Shown here one piece after another: positions 1-8,628 of a stretch of 64,000 nt of DNA. This DNA is from Winslowiella arboricola. Lineage in GTDB: Bacteria > Pseudomonadota > Gammaproteobacteria > Enterobacterales > Enterobacteriaceae. Made by a program: the position numbers and the translations under genes. The stretch's first letter is position 1; the number at the start of each line of letters is the position of its first letter. The DNA lies in assembly GCF_025527015.1 (NCBI RefSeq), contig NZ_JAODIM010000043.1:1177862-1241861 (forward strand). The letters are read 5' to 3'. The notes below the pieces were generated by a model. It ran no database searches, was not told the origin of the DNA, and was given only the letters and a program-made list of their open reading frames with translations.

Positions 1-522
1 ACTGCCGCTGTGCGCTGTTGTAGCCGGCGAGCGACATCTATCTTTCCGGCTCTCTCCACCGCCTTGATGGGTTCAACGAGATGAGGCAGTTTAAGTTTTT
101 CGATATCATATGTTCCGATAACTGGAAATACATATAGCTCGAAATAACGCTTAACCCTCAATGCATGTTCAGCAGACCAGATACTGTTACTTACTTTACT
201 CGCTACCCACTCAAGCGCTACGGATTGAAACGTGTGCTGAGGTACTGGGTTGAGCTTTTCCTGCTTACGTTTTTCGCCGGGGGTCGGCCCCTGAAGCTAA
301 CAATGCTTTGGCTTCTTCTCTAAGCCTTCTGGCATCAGCTAAAGTCACCGCAGGATAAGCACCAAAAGACAGCTTCTTTTCTTTACCAGCAAAGCGATAT
401 TTTAAGTACCACCGCTTAGACCCACTGGGATTTATCACCAGGTAAAGTCCGTACGCATCGCTTTGCTTATATGCCTTTAAACCGGGCTTTAAGTGCATGA
501 TAGTACGATTAGTTAACGGCAT
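1..522 (-). pseudogene. P4-type tyrosine integrase, frameshifted 5' part, runs off the left edge
   Basis: The reading frame from 522 begins with the DUF4102 arm-binding domain typical of P4-family integrases (LTNRTIMHLKPG, then DAYGLYLVINPSGSKRW and SFGAYPAVTLADAR). It stops at 265, after ASGADP. The next frame continues the family sequence without a stop to base 1 (GEKRKQEKLNPV, then TFQSVALEWV and YVFPVIGTYDIEKLKLPHL). The break is explained by one extra base in the run of five G at 279-283. The gene starts about 220 bases from the 3' end of tRNA-Leu and reads away from it, the usual place for an integrase using a tRNA 3' end as attachment site. The catalytic domain lies outside the window. 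Confidence 0.85.
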
Positions 523-710
523 TTGGGGGCCTCACAAAAACCTAACCGGAACCAGCCCCCATTTTGGCCCCCAAATGGCGCGGATTTCAACACGCAGATA
601 TGCACCATCATGCACTGAATGACTTTTGTTGATAAAGGGTTTACAGCCGGAGATTAAGAGAAGAAACAGGAAGTTATGCACCGCTGCGGAAGACTACGGA
701 CGAAAAAAAA

Positions 711-733
711 GTCACCCGCGGGGTGACTTTTTT
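711..733 (-). terminator. Rho-independent terminator of the tRNA operon
   Basis: GTCACCC and GGGTGAC form a hairpin with A-rich sequence on the left and six T on the right. Read on the minus strand it ends in a run of eight T just past tRNA-Leu. It may also work on the plus strand. Confidence 0.8.
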
Positions 734-741
734 CTGAAGCA

Positions 742-827
742 TGGTGCCCGGGGCGGGACTTGAACCCGCACAGCCATAAGCCGAGGGATTTTAAATCCCT
801 TGTGTCTACCGATTTCACCACCCGGGC
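742..827 (-). tRNA. leuZ: tRNA-Leu (anticodon UAA)
   Basis: On the minus strand the gene starts GCCCGGG, has the anticodon arm around TTTAAAA (UAA), the T arm GGGTTCAAGTCCC and an encoded CCA end. It is 86 nt with a long class II variable arm. It is the last gene of a Gly-Cys-Leu tRNA operon as in E. coli glyW-cysT-leuZ. The integrase remnant lies just beyond its 3' end, so it is the probable attachment site of that element. Confidence 0.97.
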
Positions 828-838
828 AGGGTGTAAAT

Positions 839-912
839 TGGAGGCGCGTCCCGGAGTCGAACCGAGGTAGGCGGATTTGCAATCCGCAGCATGGCCACTC
901 TGCCAACGCGCC
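839..912 (-). tRNA. cysT: tRNA-Cys (anticodon GCA)
   Basis: The 74-nt minus-strand cloverleaf starts GGCGCGT, has anticodon-loop sequence TTGCAAA (GCA), T arm GGTTCGACTCC and an encoded CCA. It lies 11 nt before tRNA-Leu, so the two are cotranscribed. Confidence 0.97.
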
Positions 913-965
913 TTAATTCTGTTGCCTTTTCAGGCTGTTATCAGATGATTTCTGATAACCTAATT

Positions 966-1041
<76 letters not shown>

Positions 1042-1205
1042 AATTATCAGCTAACTAACTAAGAAATTCTTCCGAACCTGCTGATTTAATTTATCTTCTG
1101 GCGCTGAGCTGCCGTTCGATGCGTTGCATTCTACTGACCTGAGGAAATGAGTCAACAGAATTATCCTCACTCCGTGTCCGTTTGCTGCTTTTTAAATCGT
1201 ATCGA

Positions 1206-1754
1206 TCAGCGTTCAAACAAATCGCCGCGCGCAGCGCTTAAATACTGGAACATTGACCAGAAAGTCAGCACCGCCGCAATATAGAGTGCAGCCACGCCAA
1301 TCCCTTCTACCATGGCGTCCGGACGCCATAATAAGGCGAACAGCGCCAGCATCTGTGCCGTAGTTTTAACTTTACCAATCCAGGACACCGCCACACTGCT
1401 GCGCTTACCAATTTCCGCCATCCACTCGCGCAGCGCAGAAATAATAATTTCACGGGCAATCATAGTCGCTGCCGGCAGGGTTATCCACCAGGCGTGAAAG
1501 TGTTCGGCAACCAGTACCATCGCCATCACTACCATTACTTTATCGGCGACAGGATCAAGAAAGGCGCCAAAACGCGTGGTTTGCTTCCAGCGACGGGCAA
1601 GAAAGCCGTCAAACCAGTCGGTAACCGCGGCGAAAATGAAAATCAGCGCGCAAGCCAGAGGAGCCCAATGAAATGGCAGATAGAATGCCAGCACAAAGAA
1701 CGGGATCAGGATGACACGAAACAGGGTGAGCCACGTCGGAATATTAAATTGCAT
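1206..1754 (-). CDS. pgsA: CDP-diacylglycerol-glycerol-3-phosphate 3-phosphatidyltransferase
   Basis: Inner-membrane enzyme that makes phosphatidylglycerol phosphate from CDP-diacylglycerol and glycerol 3-phosphate, the committed step to phosphatidylglycerol and cardiolipin. The 182-residue length is that of E. coli PgsA. The CDP-alcohol phosphotransferase motif is complete: D46, D49, G50, A53, R54, G63, D67 and D71. Several hydrophobic segments surround it. It lies between uvrC and glyW on the same strand, in the order uvrY-uvrC-pgsA-tRNAs known from E. coli. Confidence 0.97.
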   Translation of the reverse strand: MQFNIPTWLTLFRVILIPFFVLAFYLPFHWAPLACALIFIFAAVTDWFDGFLARRWKQTTRFGAFLDPVADKVMVVMAMVLVAEHFHAWWITLPAATMIAREIIISALREWMAEIGKRSSVAVSWIGKVKTTAQMLALFALLWRPDAMVEGIGVAALYIAAVLTFWSMFQYLSAARGDLFER

Positions 1755-1825
1755 ATGCTACGGTAACTGTCTGGCCGGAGTAGGATTTACCTGTATGTTG
1801 CAACATTGCTCCCCGCTATTCAATG

Positions 1826-3658
1826 CTAGTGTTTCAGTGAATGGAAGATTTTTTCCGCAAGAGCATGGGAAATACCCGGCACATTGGCTATTTCCTCAAC
1901 CGTTGCGGCCATCAGAGGTTGCAGTCCCCCCATGTACTTAAGCAGCTGCTGGCGGCGCTTCGGCCCGATTCCTTCAATTAATTCCAGCGCGCTGGTGTTC
2001 TTCACTTTCGCGCGTTTATTACGATGTCCTGTAATTGCATGATTGTGAGAGTCGTCACGAATATGTTGGATGACATGCAATGCAGGCGAGTCCGGCGGCA
2101 GAGAAAAACCTTCGCCGTGCGGTTCAAGAAACAGCGTCTCCAGCCCGGCCTTACGATCGCTACCCTTCGCTACCCCTAATAACAGCGGATGATGTTTATC
2201 CCAGGGCACATCCAGTTCGGCAAATACGTTTTTGGCCTGCGTCAGCTGCCCTTTACCACCATCGATCAGGATAACATCAGGAATTTTACTCTCTTCCAGC
2301 GCTTTACCGTATCGACGACGCAGAACCTGATCCATCGCCGCATAATCATCACCCGGTGTGATGCCGCTGATATTATAACGACGATACTCGGCGCGCAGCG
2401 GGCCATTGCTGTCAAACACCACACACGAAGCGATGGTTTGCTCACCCATGGTATGACTGATATCAAAACACTCCATCCGCCGGATCGCAGGCAGCTTAAG
2501 CGTTTCCGCCAGCGCCGACAGCCGCTGATGAATGGTTGAATGCTGCGCCAGACGGGTGACCAGCGCGGTAGCAGCATTGGTGCGCGCCAGTTTCAGATAG
2601 CGTGCACGGTCGCCACGCGGTTTGCTCTGAATATTAACCCGTCGTCCGGCCAGCTCAGTTAAAGAATCGGATAATAGTTCGCGTTCAGGCAGAGTGAAAT
2701 CAAGCAATATCTCCGATGGCAGGCTACGCGCTTCACTGCCCTGCAGATAAAACTGGCCGACAAAGGTCTGCACCACTTCCGCCAGCTCGGTGCCGCCAGG
2801 TACTTTCGGGAAATAACTGCGGCTACCCAGTACCTTGCCCTGACGGATAAACAGCACATGTAAACAGGCCATACCGGAATCAAAGGACACACCGATAACA
2901 TCGAGATCATCACCCTGATTAGAAACAAACTGCTTCTCAGTCACGCGACGCACCGCCTGAATCTGATCGCGCAGCCGCGCCGCTTCTTCAAATTTCAGCG
3001 CCATGCTGGCTTGTTCCATGCGGCTGACCAGCAGATTCAGCACCTGATCATCTTTTCCGGAGAGGAACAGACGCACATATTCTATCTGCTGCGCATACTC
3101 CTCTTCGCTGACCAGCCCGCTAACGCAGGGGCCAAGACAACGGCCAATCTGATACTGCAGACAGGGACGGGAGCGGTTGCGATAGACGCTGTTTTCACAC
3201 TGACGCACCGGGAAAATCTTCTGCAGCAGCGCTAAGGTTTCACGCACCGCGTAACCATTGGGAAACGGGCCAAAGTACTCCCCTTTCGCATGTTTAGCAC
3301 CGCGATGAGATGCCAGTCGCGGATGGGCATCCGAACTGAGAAAAATATAGGGGTAAGACTTGTCGTCGCGCAACAGCACGTTATAGCGCGGCTGATACAA
3401 CTTGATATAGTTGTGCTCCAGCAGCAGCGCTTCGGTTTCCGTATGGGTGACGGTGACATCAATCTGGCAGATATTCCCTACCAGCGCCTCTGTTTTACGA
3501 CTGCCCGGGTTGACGCGAAAATAGCTGGCGAGACGCTTTTTCAGATCTTTGGCTTTACCGACATAGATAACCGTACCACCAGCATCGTACATCCGGTAAA
3601 CGCCCGGCTGGCTGGTAACGGTCTTCAGAAAGGATTTTGCTTCAAACGCTTCATTCAC
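1826..3658 (-). CDS. uvrC: UvrABC nucleotide-excision repair subunit C
   Basis: Makes the 3' and 5' incisions on either side of a DNA lesion in UvrB-DNA complexes. The 610-residue protein has the full family layout: an N-terminal GIY-YIG nuclease ([21 protein letters not shown], residues about 19-39), a UVR domain that binds UvrB (about 204-239), a C-terminal RNase H-like endonuclease (DISHTMGEQ and LIDGGKGQL segments) and a helix-hairpin-helix tail ([15 protein letters not shown]). Its start overlaps the end of uvrY by 8 nt, so translation of the two is coupled. Confidence 0.97.
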   Translation of the reverse strand: MNEAFEAKSFLKTVTSQPGVYRMYDAGGTVIYVGKAKDLKKRLASYFRVNPGSRKTEALVGNICQIDVTVTHTETEALLLEHNYIKLYQPRYNVLLRDDKSYPYIFLSSDAHPRLASHRGAKHAKGEYFGPFPNGYAVRETLALLQKIFPVRQCENSVYRNRSRPCLQYQIGRCLGPCVSGLVSEEEYAQQIEYVRLFLSGKDDQVLNLLVSRMEQASMALKFEEAARLRDQIQAVRRVTEKQFVSNQGDDLDVIGVSFDSGMACLHVLFIRQGKVLGSRSYFPKVPGGTELAEVVQTFVGQFYLQGSEARSLPSEILLDFTLPERELLSDSLTELAGRRVNIQSKPRGDRARYLKLARTNAATALVTRLAQHSTIHQRLSALAETLKLPAIRRMECFDISHTMGEQTIASCVVFDSNGPLRAEYRRYNISGITPGDDYAAMDQVLRRRYGKALEESKIPDVILIDGGKGQLTQAKNVFAELDVPWDKHHPLLLGVAKGSDRKAGLETLFLEPHGEGFSLPPDSPALHVIQHIRDDSHNHAITGHRNKRAKVKNTSALELIEGIGPKRRQQLLKYMGGLQPLMAATVEEIANVPGISHALAEKIFHSLKH

Positions 3659-4310
3659 TGCTAATCAACGACTCCGCATTAAACATGCCATGACGAATGG
3701 CTAAATGCGTTAACTCAACATCGCCACTGATATTCAGTTTACTGAACATACGGTAGCGATAGCTGTTAACTGTCTTCGGGCTGAGGCTCAGCTGCTCGGA
3801 AATCTCGGTGACTTTCTGTCCCCTGGTGATCATCAGCATAATCTGTAATTCACGCTCAGACAAACAACTGAACGGCGATTCCGCTTTTTGTGGTTCTATC
3901 TGGCTAAGCGCCATCTGCTGCGCGATATCAGAAGCAATGTAGCGCTGGCCGGCATTGACCGAACGAATCGCACTGATCACTTCCTGCGGCGCAGCACCTT
4001 TGCTCAGATAGCCAGCAGCGCCCGCCTGCATCACTTTTGCCGGTAACGGATTTTCCGTGTGGATGGTGAGCATAATAATTTTGATATCGGGATTGAAGCG
4101 CACGATTTTACGCGTGGCTTCAAGGCCGCCGATGCCGGGCATATTCATATCCATCAGCACGACATCAACGTTATTGGCGCGACACCATTTGACTGCATCT
4201 TCGCCGCAGTTCGCTTCACCGGCAACCAGAATGCCTTTGATATCTTCCAGTATGCGACGAATCCCTGCGCGTACCAGTTCGTGGTCATCAACAAGAAGAA
4301 CGCTGATCAA
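3651..4310 (-). CDS. uvrY: BarA/UvrY two-component response regulator
   Basis: FixJ/NarL-type response regulator, the GacA orthologue. The receiver domain holds the acidic pair D8/D9 and phospho-acceptor D54 (LMDMNMPG). The LuxR-type helix-turn-helix follows in the C-terminal third ([21 protein letters not shown]). In enterobacteria the kinase BarA phosphorylates UvrY, which switches on the CsrB/CsrC RNAs and so relieves CsrA repression. BarA is not in this window. At 219 residues it is full length. It heads the uvrY-uvrC-pgsA transcription unit and sits close to the luxI-sdiA pair. Confidence 0.96.
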   Translation of the reverse strand: MISVLLVDDHELVRAGIRRILEDIKGILVAGEANCGEDAVKWCRANNVDVVLMDMNMPGIGGLEATRKIVRFNPDIKIIMLTIHTENPLPAKVMQAGAAGYLSKGAAPQEVISAIRSVNAGQRYIASDIAQQMALSQIEPQKAESPFSCLSERELQIMLMITRGQKVTEISEQLSLSPKTVNSYRYRMFSKLNISGDVELTHLAIRHGMFNAESLISSE

Positions 4311-4740
4311 AAGAGATCTCTCCAGAATGGTCGAAGGTGAAAGTAGAGTACACGGGAAAATTTAACTGCCAATGTTACTCTTTTTTCGGCGAGGAATGAA
4401 CATAAATCACCGTTTATACTGTAATGATTTATGCTATTTATAGGATGAAATAATTATGTTGATCAACAAGTGTTTTTAAGCTCAATTGGCGCGCTTATAT
4501 AATCATACTTAATTATATCAATGTTAAATATATTACAAAAAACATTAAAACCATAATAATCAAAACGTTAAATTTGTAACATTTGTTATCATTTTAACAT
4601 CAATTAATAGTCGTTTACTGACTGTTAAATTACCAGCGGTTAGCAGGGTTAGCCGGCTGCTGAGTTGTGATATACTTCAAAGTGTTTTTATTTACATAAC
4701 ATCATGGTTATAAGCAAAATACATGTCCAGGGAGATAGCA
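4311..4740. other. Divergent AT-rich intergenic region, uvrY/yecF
   Basis: No gene is seen here. The stretch is markedly AT-rich, with many AAT/TTA runs at 4430-4620. It must hold the divergent promoters of uvrY and yecF. I could not fix either promoter with confidence. Confidence 0.6.
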
Positions 4741-4965
4741 ATGAGCCAGATCGACTTTACCACTTCACAACATACTCAGGCGCTGGCCGATGAGGTTGCC
4801 TGCCTTAAAGCGATGGTGACCCTGATGCTCAAAGGCATGGGTCAGGCAGACGCGGGCAAAGTCATCATTAATATGGAGAGATTTATCGAGCAGCTGGAAG
4901 ATCAGAACCAGGCAGAGGTGTTCAGCAATACCATCAAACAGATCAAATTCGCCTACCGCCAGTAG
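4741..4965 (+). CDS. yecF: YecF family protein (DUF2594)
   Basis: Small soluble protein of unknown function, 74 residues as in E. coli YecF, with the conserved stretch [20 protein letters not shown], then [10 protein letters not shown] and a C-terminal QIKFAYRQ. The start at 4741 is preferred over 4723 because GGGAGA lies 6 nt before it and the resulting length matches. In E. coli yecF lies between uvrY and sdiA; here a GlpM-family gene and luxI also lie in that interval. Confidence 0.93.
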   Translation: MSQIDFTTSQHTQALADEVACLKAMVTLMLKGMGQADAGKVIINMERFIEQLEDQNQAEVFSNTIKQIKFAYRQ

Positions 4966-5041
4966 CGCTTATCCGGCAAGCCCATTGATTTTACGCCTTA
5001 ATTAGCCCATGTTAGCCTTTTGGGTTTGACAGAGCGAAACA

Positions 5042-5377
5042 ATGGGCTTACTTATCAAGGCAATACTGGGTGCGGCGGTAGTGGTGTTAATTGGTTTCCT
5101 GGCAAAAACGCGCAATTACTACATTGCCGGGCTGATACCACTGTTCCCTACTTTTGCGCTGATTGCCCATTACATTGTGGTGACAGAGCGCGGTATTGAA
5201 GCGCTACGCACCACTATTGTGTTCGGCATGTGGGCGATCCTGCCCTACTTCCTGTACTTATTATCCTTATGGTATTTCGTGGGCATCATGCGCCTGCCCT
5301 TCGCCTTAGGCTGCGCGGTGCTTTGCTGGATCCTCGCCGCCTGGCTGCTGATTAGCTTGTGGTCGCGCTGGGCTTAA
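5042..5377 (+). CDS. ydgC: GlpM family inner-membrane protein (YdgC-like)
   Basis: Small polytopic membrane protein of 111 residues with about four hydrophobic segments. The N-terminal half (KTRNYYIAGLIPLFPTFALI, then AHYIV.TERGIEAL) closely resembles E. coli YdgC and Pseudomonas GlpM; the latter is reported to be needed for efficient alginate production. Its biochemical role is not known. Its stop codon directly abuts the stop of luxI, so the two genes converge with no spacer. In E. coli ydgC is elsewhere, so this placement is lineage-specific. Confidence 0.88.
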   Translation: MGLLIKAILGAAVVVLIGFLAKTRNYYIAGLIPLFPTFALIAHYIVVTERGIEALRTTIVFGMWAILPYFLYLLSLWYFVGIMRLPFALGCAVLCWILAAWLLISLWSRWA

Positions 5378-5992
5378 TTAGCGGCCGCGCGCATGCCAGT
5401 TCACCGAAACGCCCAGTGAAGGCAGCACTTCTTCCGGGCTAAAGCGACGCGCGCCATGATATTTATCAGCCAGCGTTGGCTGGTCAACCGGAATTTTCAC
5501 CGCAAATAAATTATCTTCAGAGTGAATCAGTCCAGGTGTTAATGGCTCATAATTCACCTGATATTGTTCAAACATTTTTTCCAGCATCGGCGTTGCCGCA
5601 CTGACCACATGTTCAATACCGACATTTTCCGCCATCTGCAGCGCATGCCACAAGATATTCAGTGGCAACTCTTTATCGATCTCCAGTCGGGCAGAAAAAC
5701 GCGACATTTCCCAGGTCGCATCAGCATTAAATGGCACAGTGATCCCCTCACTGACCTCCGTATCCTGCCATTTCATCAGTCGCGCGCAGCCACTGATGCC
5801 ATGTTTTGCACTCCATGCTATTAACCAGCTGACATCCGAACGGTCAAAACGGTCATACTCCTGGCCGGGCGTCCGCAATCGCGATGGAATAGACCAACCT
5901 TCTCCGCGGGCAAATACGTTGTAGCGATAACTGCCTAATTCCGCCAACAACGAGGATGGCATGTCCTTTAGCTGGGTTTGAATAATCTTCAT
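5378..5992 (-). CDS. luxI: LuxI family acyl-homoserine-lactone synthase
   Basis: Makes the acyl-homoserine-lactone quorum-sensing signal from S-adenosylmethionine and an acyl-acyl carrier protein. The 204-residue protein keeps the invariant residues of the family: R23, F27 and W33 (SYRYNVFARGEGW), D47 and D50 (EYDRFD), R71 (GCARLMK), and E95, S97, R98 (WEMSRF). The start at 5992 follows AGGGGACAGTG and gives the family length. The gene lies 126 nt downstream of sdiA on the same strand, with a lux-box-like palindrome in the gap. Sabag-Daigle and Ahmer (2012) proposed that PhzI/ExpI synthases of Pantoea and Erwinia descend from the lost partner of SdiA; this locus fits that arrangement. The acyl chain made cannot be told from sequence. 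Confidence 0.95.
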   Translation of the reverse strand: MKIIQTQLKDMPSSLLAELGSYRYNVFARGEGWSIPSRLRTPGQEYDRFDRSDVSWLIAWSAKHGISGCARLMKWQDTEVSEGITVPFNADATWEMSRFSARLEIDKELPLNILWHALQMAENVGIEHVVSAATPMLEKMFEQYQVNYEPLTPGLIHSEDNLFAVKIPVDQPTLADKYHGARRFSPEEVLPSLGVSVNWHARGR

Positions 5993-6019
5993 CACTGTCC
6001 CCTGTCGCATCCCTCGTAA

Positions 6020-6069
6020 ATGCCGCGAGGTCGCGGCATCAGCAGATTTGTTACCCTGGGCGCAGGGTA
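6020..6069 (-). promoter_or_regulatory. luxI leader with two inverted repeats and two GGA motifs
   Basis: In the luxI 5' leader (minus strand) there are two perfect inverted repeats: TACCCT/AGGGTA at 6052-6069 and ATGCCGCG/CGCGGCAT at 6020-6039. Two GGA-containing motifs (GAGGGATG and AGGGGACAG) follow just before the start codon. Folding and any CsrA binding are inference. Confidence 0.5.
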
Positions 6070-6090
6070 GACAACCGACTAGCGAGATGT

Positions 6091-6110
6091 AACTACCAAT
6101 ATTGGTAGTT
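6091..6110. promoter_or_regulatory. Perfect 20-bp palindrome, candidate lux box for luxI
   Basis: AACTACCAATATTGGTAGTT is a perfect 20-bp inverted repeat with the CT-N12-AG spacing of LuxR/LasR-family operators. It lies 99-118 nt upstream of the luxI start codon, between the sdiA stop and luxI. SdiA, encoded next door, is the obvious candidate ligand. Confidence 0.75.
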
Positions 6111-6118
6111 GCGTTTGT

Positions 6119-6841
6119 TTAAATTAGTCCTGTGGCTGCGGCATAACAGGCAAGCTGAGTTTTATTTGCCGCATTAAAACGTTTCTGCATATTCTTCTGG
6201 TGGAAATTGACGGTGTGCTGCGAAATCCCCAGAATCAGCGAAATCTCTGCGGCGGTTTTTCCTTCAGCGGTCCATTTCACTATTTCCAGCTCCCGCTCAC
6301 TAAACACCATATCGAGCACCGACATAGAGCGGTCTCCGAGGCGGATCAGCGCCATCAGATACAGCTCCGTCAGGTGCTGGAATTTCATCTGGAAGGTCGG
6401 ATCGACATCAATGGTTTTTAAAGAAATGCGTGATGACACAGACAATATGCCGGTGGCACGGTTAGTTGCCATTATAGAACAGGAAAACCCGGCACGCAGG
6501 CCAAAATCATTTGCTTCACGCCAGAGTCTCCCGCAATCGACAAAAATTTCTTCTCTCCATTGCACTATTTTTCCCGGCGAGTGGCGCATTCGCACAATAG
6601 GGTCTACTTCGACATATTTCTTCTGTCGATAATGGCTGACCCAGCGTGCGGGAAAGGTGGTAAACAGATGCGTTTCAGGTCGCGTAAAGGGCACAGGGTG
6701 CCAGATATTCAAGGCAAAATAGTCAAAGCCGAGCTGCTCAATCTGCTGCTGAACGATATGGGTCAACTGACCAGTTTCAGCCGCATTATGGAAAAGAACC
6801 CCGACTTCCCCACACCAGCTGAAATAATTTTCGGACGTCAT
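6119..6841 (-). CDS. sdiA: SdiA, LuxR-type acyl-homoserine-lactone-responsive regulator
   Basis: Quorum-sensing transcription factor with an N-terminal autoinducer-binding domain (HPVPFTRPETH, W and D residues of the ligand pocket) and a C-terminal LuxR helix-turn-helix ending TVNFHQKNMQKRFNAANKTQ. Its end is nearly identical to E. coli SdiA. The start at 6841 gives 240 residues, the E. coli length, and has GAGG 7 nt upstream; a longer frame reaches 6877. In E. coli SdiA has no local synthase and detects foreign signals, whereas here luxI follows on the same strand, so SdiA may act as a true autoinducer receptor. Confidence 0.95.
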   Translation of the reverse strand: MTSENYFSWCGEVGVLFHNAAETGQLTHIVQQQIEQLGFDYFALNIWHPVPFTRPETHLFTTFPARWVSHYRQKKYVEVDPIVRMRHSPGKIVQWREEIFVDCGRLWREANDFGLRAGFSCSIMATNRATGILSVSSRISLKTIDVDPTFQMKFQHLTELYLMALIRLGDRSMSVLDMVFSERELEIVKWTAEGKTAAEISLILGISQHTVNFHQKNMQKRFNAANKTQLACYAAATGLI

Positions 6842-7600
6842 CAATGCCTCATCGATACGCAGTGTCATTCGCGCCACACTTATAATTATGCTGGTGAATG
6901 GCGGAGTAAAAAAAAGATCTTATACGCGAAAATGGCGCATTATCTGCAATTGGCAACAGAAAAAACTGCCGCAATAGCACAGGGTAGTAATGAAAATTAT
7001 TCATGGACGAAAGGAAAGTTCGAATCATTTAAAATAAAAATAAATAGCAGGCGCCGTTGATGATCAGCATATAGTTATCACTGCACTGCCAGACATCCAC
7101 GGTTTTCATTTATCGCAATGGTAAAGAATAAGATTTTTCTTATCAGGATTCAATATTTTTGCCCCGCTTCTGGTTTAATTCTTTCGCTATTTTTTTACAG
7201 TAAACAACCTAAGTTAAACCAAAAAGAACCCAACTAAAAAATCTTTTAAAAACATAAAGATACAACAAAAATACCAACAATCACAGGATTAAGTTCATCA
7301 TAACCGGCCGCCGATTTAAATCAATATTGATTAATACCCTTTTTATCCTTTTTACCATCAACGTTCATCGGCAAAAATGGATTATTCCTTTTTATTATTA
7401 CTGACTCATAATCGGTTATAAGCTAAAAAACCTTTCTCTGCCCAAAACAGGGGTTTAATTCAACTCATTGAATTTAGTACAAAAACCACCACTTGCAGTA
7501 ATTAAACCTTATCAGCCCTGCCCGGCCAGTTTGCCATGATAGCGGGATCACCGTTGTATGGCCTGCCAGCACTATTTTCCTGCAGCGCGGCTGTAACCCA
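6842..7600. other. AT-rich gap between sdiA and the extensin-like gene
   Basis: No convincing gene. The stretch 7080-7470 is very AT-rich with long A and T runs and no supported reading frame. It contains the upstream region of sdiA; no promoter could be fixed. Confidence 0.55.
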
Positions 7601-8299
7601 TTAGCGGCAAACGCCAAAACCACGCATACCGAGATGAAAGTGGTTGGCATGGGCGGCGTTATAATCCGGGCCGAGTGAATTACCAAAATAGTTGCAGCTC
7701 TGCTGAAAGGTCTGATGCAGCCAGGATGCCTTCTCAGGCGGCTGTTGCCAGTGATTTAATACAGTGATGCGCTGACCGTTCTTTAACTGAAAGCCAGCGA
7801 TATCCCAGGCATCCGCCGTGGCATGTTCACTTAACCGTCCCTGCGCACGATGATAAATATTGCGGCAGGCGTAACTTCCCAGGTGATCGATGCGCGCCAG
7901 CGGCGACGCTAACGGGCCGCCACCACGCTGTTCCTGTACGCGTAATACAAACATCACGCTACTCACCGCCAGCGGACAGCTGGCAAGAAAACGGCTGCTT
8001 AACTGCACATCACCATAGCGCTGAATGCTTAGCGCATTCTCCAGCGGGCACTGGCCGCTCATCACCCCGGGTCGGCTAAATGAAACCAGTCCGGCGTCAC
8101 GCGCGCGCTCCATCACTGCCAGGCAAGCCTGTGGATCTGTTGCCAGCTGACGCAGTTTATAGCGGGTAATAATATTAGGAGGATCGGTAACCGCCAGCGG
8201 CGTAAATGGATTATATTCGGCAGGCAGATGCTGTTTTATCCACGGCATTGCCAGAGTCACGCCCAGAATAATAATGACTATCGCGGCCAAAAATTTCAC
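7601..8299 (-). CDS. Extensin-like C-terminal domain protein
   Basis: Predicted membrane-anchored periplasmic protein of 232 residues. An N-terminal hydrophobic segment (LAAIVIIILGVTLAMPW) is followed by the extensin_C domain, which belongs to the DD-peptidase-like metalloenzyme fold. Visible hallmarks are SEHATADAWDIAGF, with the H and D of the metal site, and the late HANHFHLG motif. Paired cysteines (C58, CPLE, SCPL, YACRN, QQSCN) suggest disulfides. A role in cell-wall peptide cleavage is inferred from the fold only. It is divergent from cycA, with a 329-nt gap (8300-8628) that holds no gene. Confidence 0.8.
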   Translation of the reverse strand: MKFLAAIVIIILGVTLAMPWIKQHLPAEYNPFTPLAVTDPPNIITRYKLRQLATDPQACLAVMERARDAGLVSFSRPGVMSGQCPLENALSIQRYGDVQLSSRFLASCPLAVSSVMFVLRVQEQRGGGPLASPLARIDHLGSYACRNIYHRAQGRLSEHATADAWDIAGFQLKNGQRITVLNHWQQPPEKASWLHQTFQQSCNYFGNSLGPDYNAAHANHFHLGMRGFGVCR

Positions 8300-8628
8300 T
8301 GATGACTATTTCCTCAACCGACAGGTTTTACACGCGAGTATGCGCAGCCAGTATCAACAATAGCCTGGCTGCGAAGATTGCGAACAGCCTGGCGGCTATT
8401 TATACCGAACTTTACCTGCGCATTGCTGATAAAAACACCAATATTGCCGGTCTGGTTTCAGCAGCAGCCTGACCGGCTAAAATGAGCGCAATATTGCCGA
8501 TTGAAGACAAAAAAAATTACCTGTTAACCAGCTTATTACACTATCTTATGCCAACTTATCTGGTTACGGACCGGATTAAATAACAGCCAGCAGAGCTGAC
8601 ACACATCACTGACAGGAACAGAATTGCT

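Noticed and set aside
712..906. 64-codon frame across tRNA-Leu and tRNA-Cys
   Set aside because: It lies entirely on tRNA genes and their terminator.
6091..6110. Palindrome as a terminator of sdiA
   Set aside because: No T-run follows on the minus strand and the loopless 20-bp dyad with CT-N12-AG fits an operator better.
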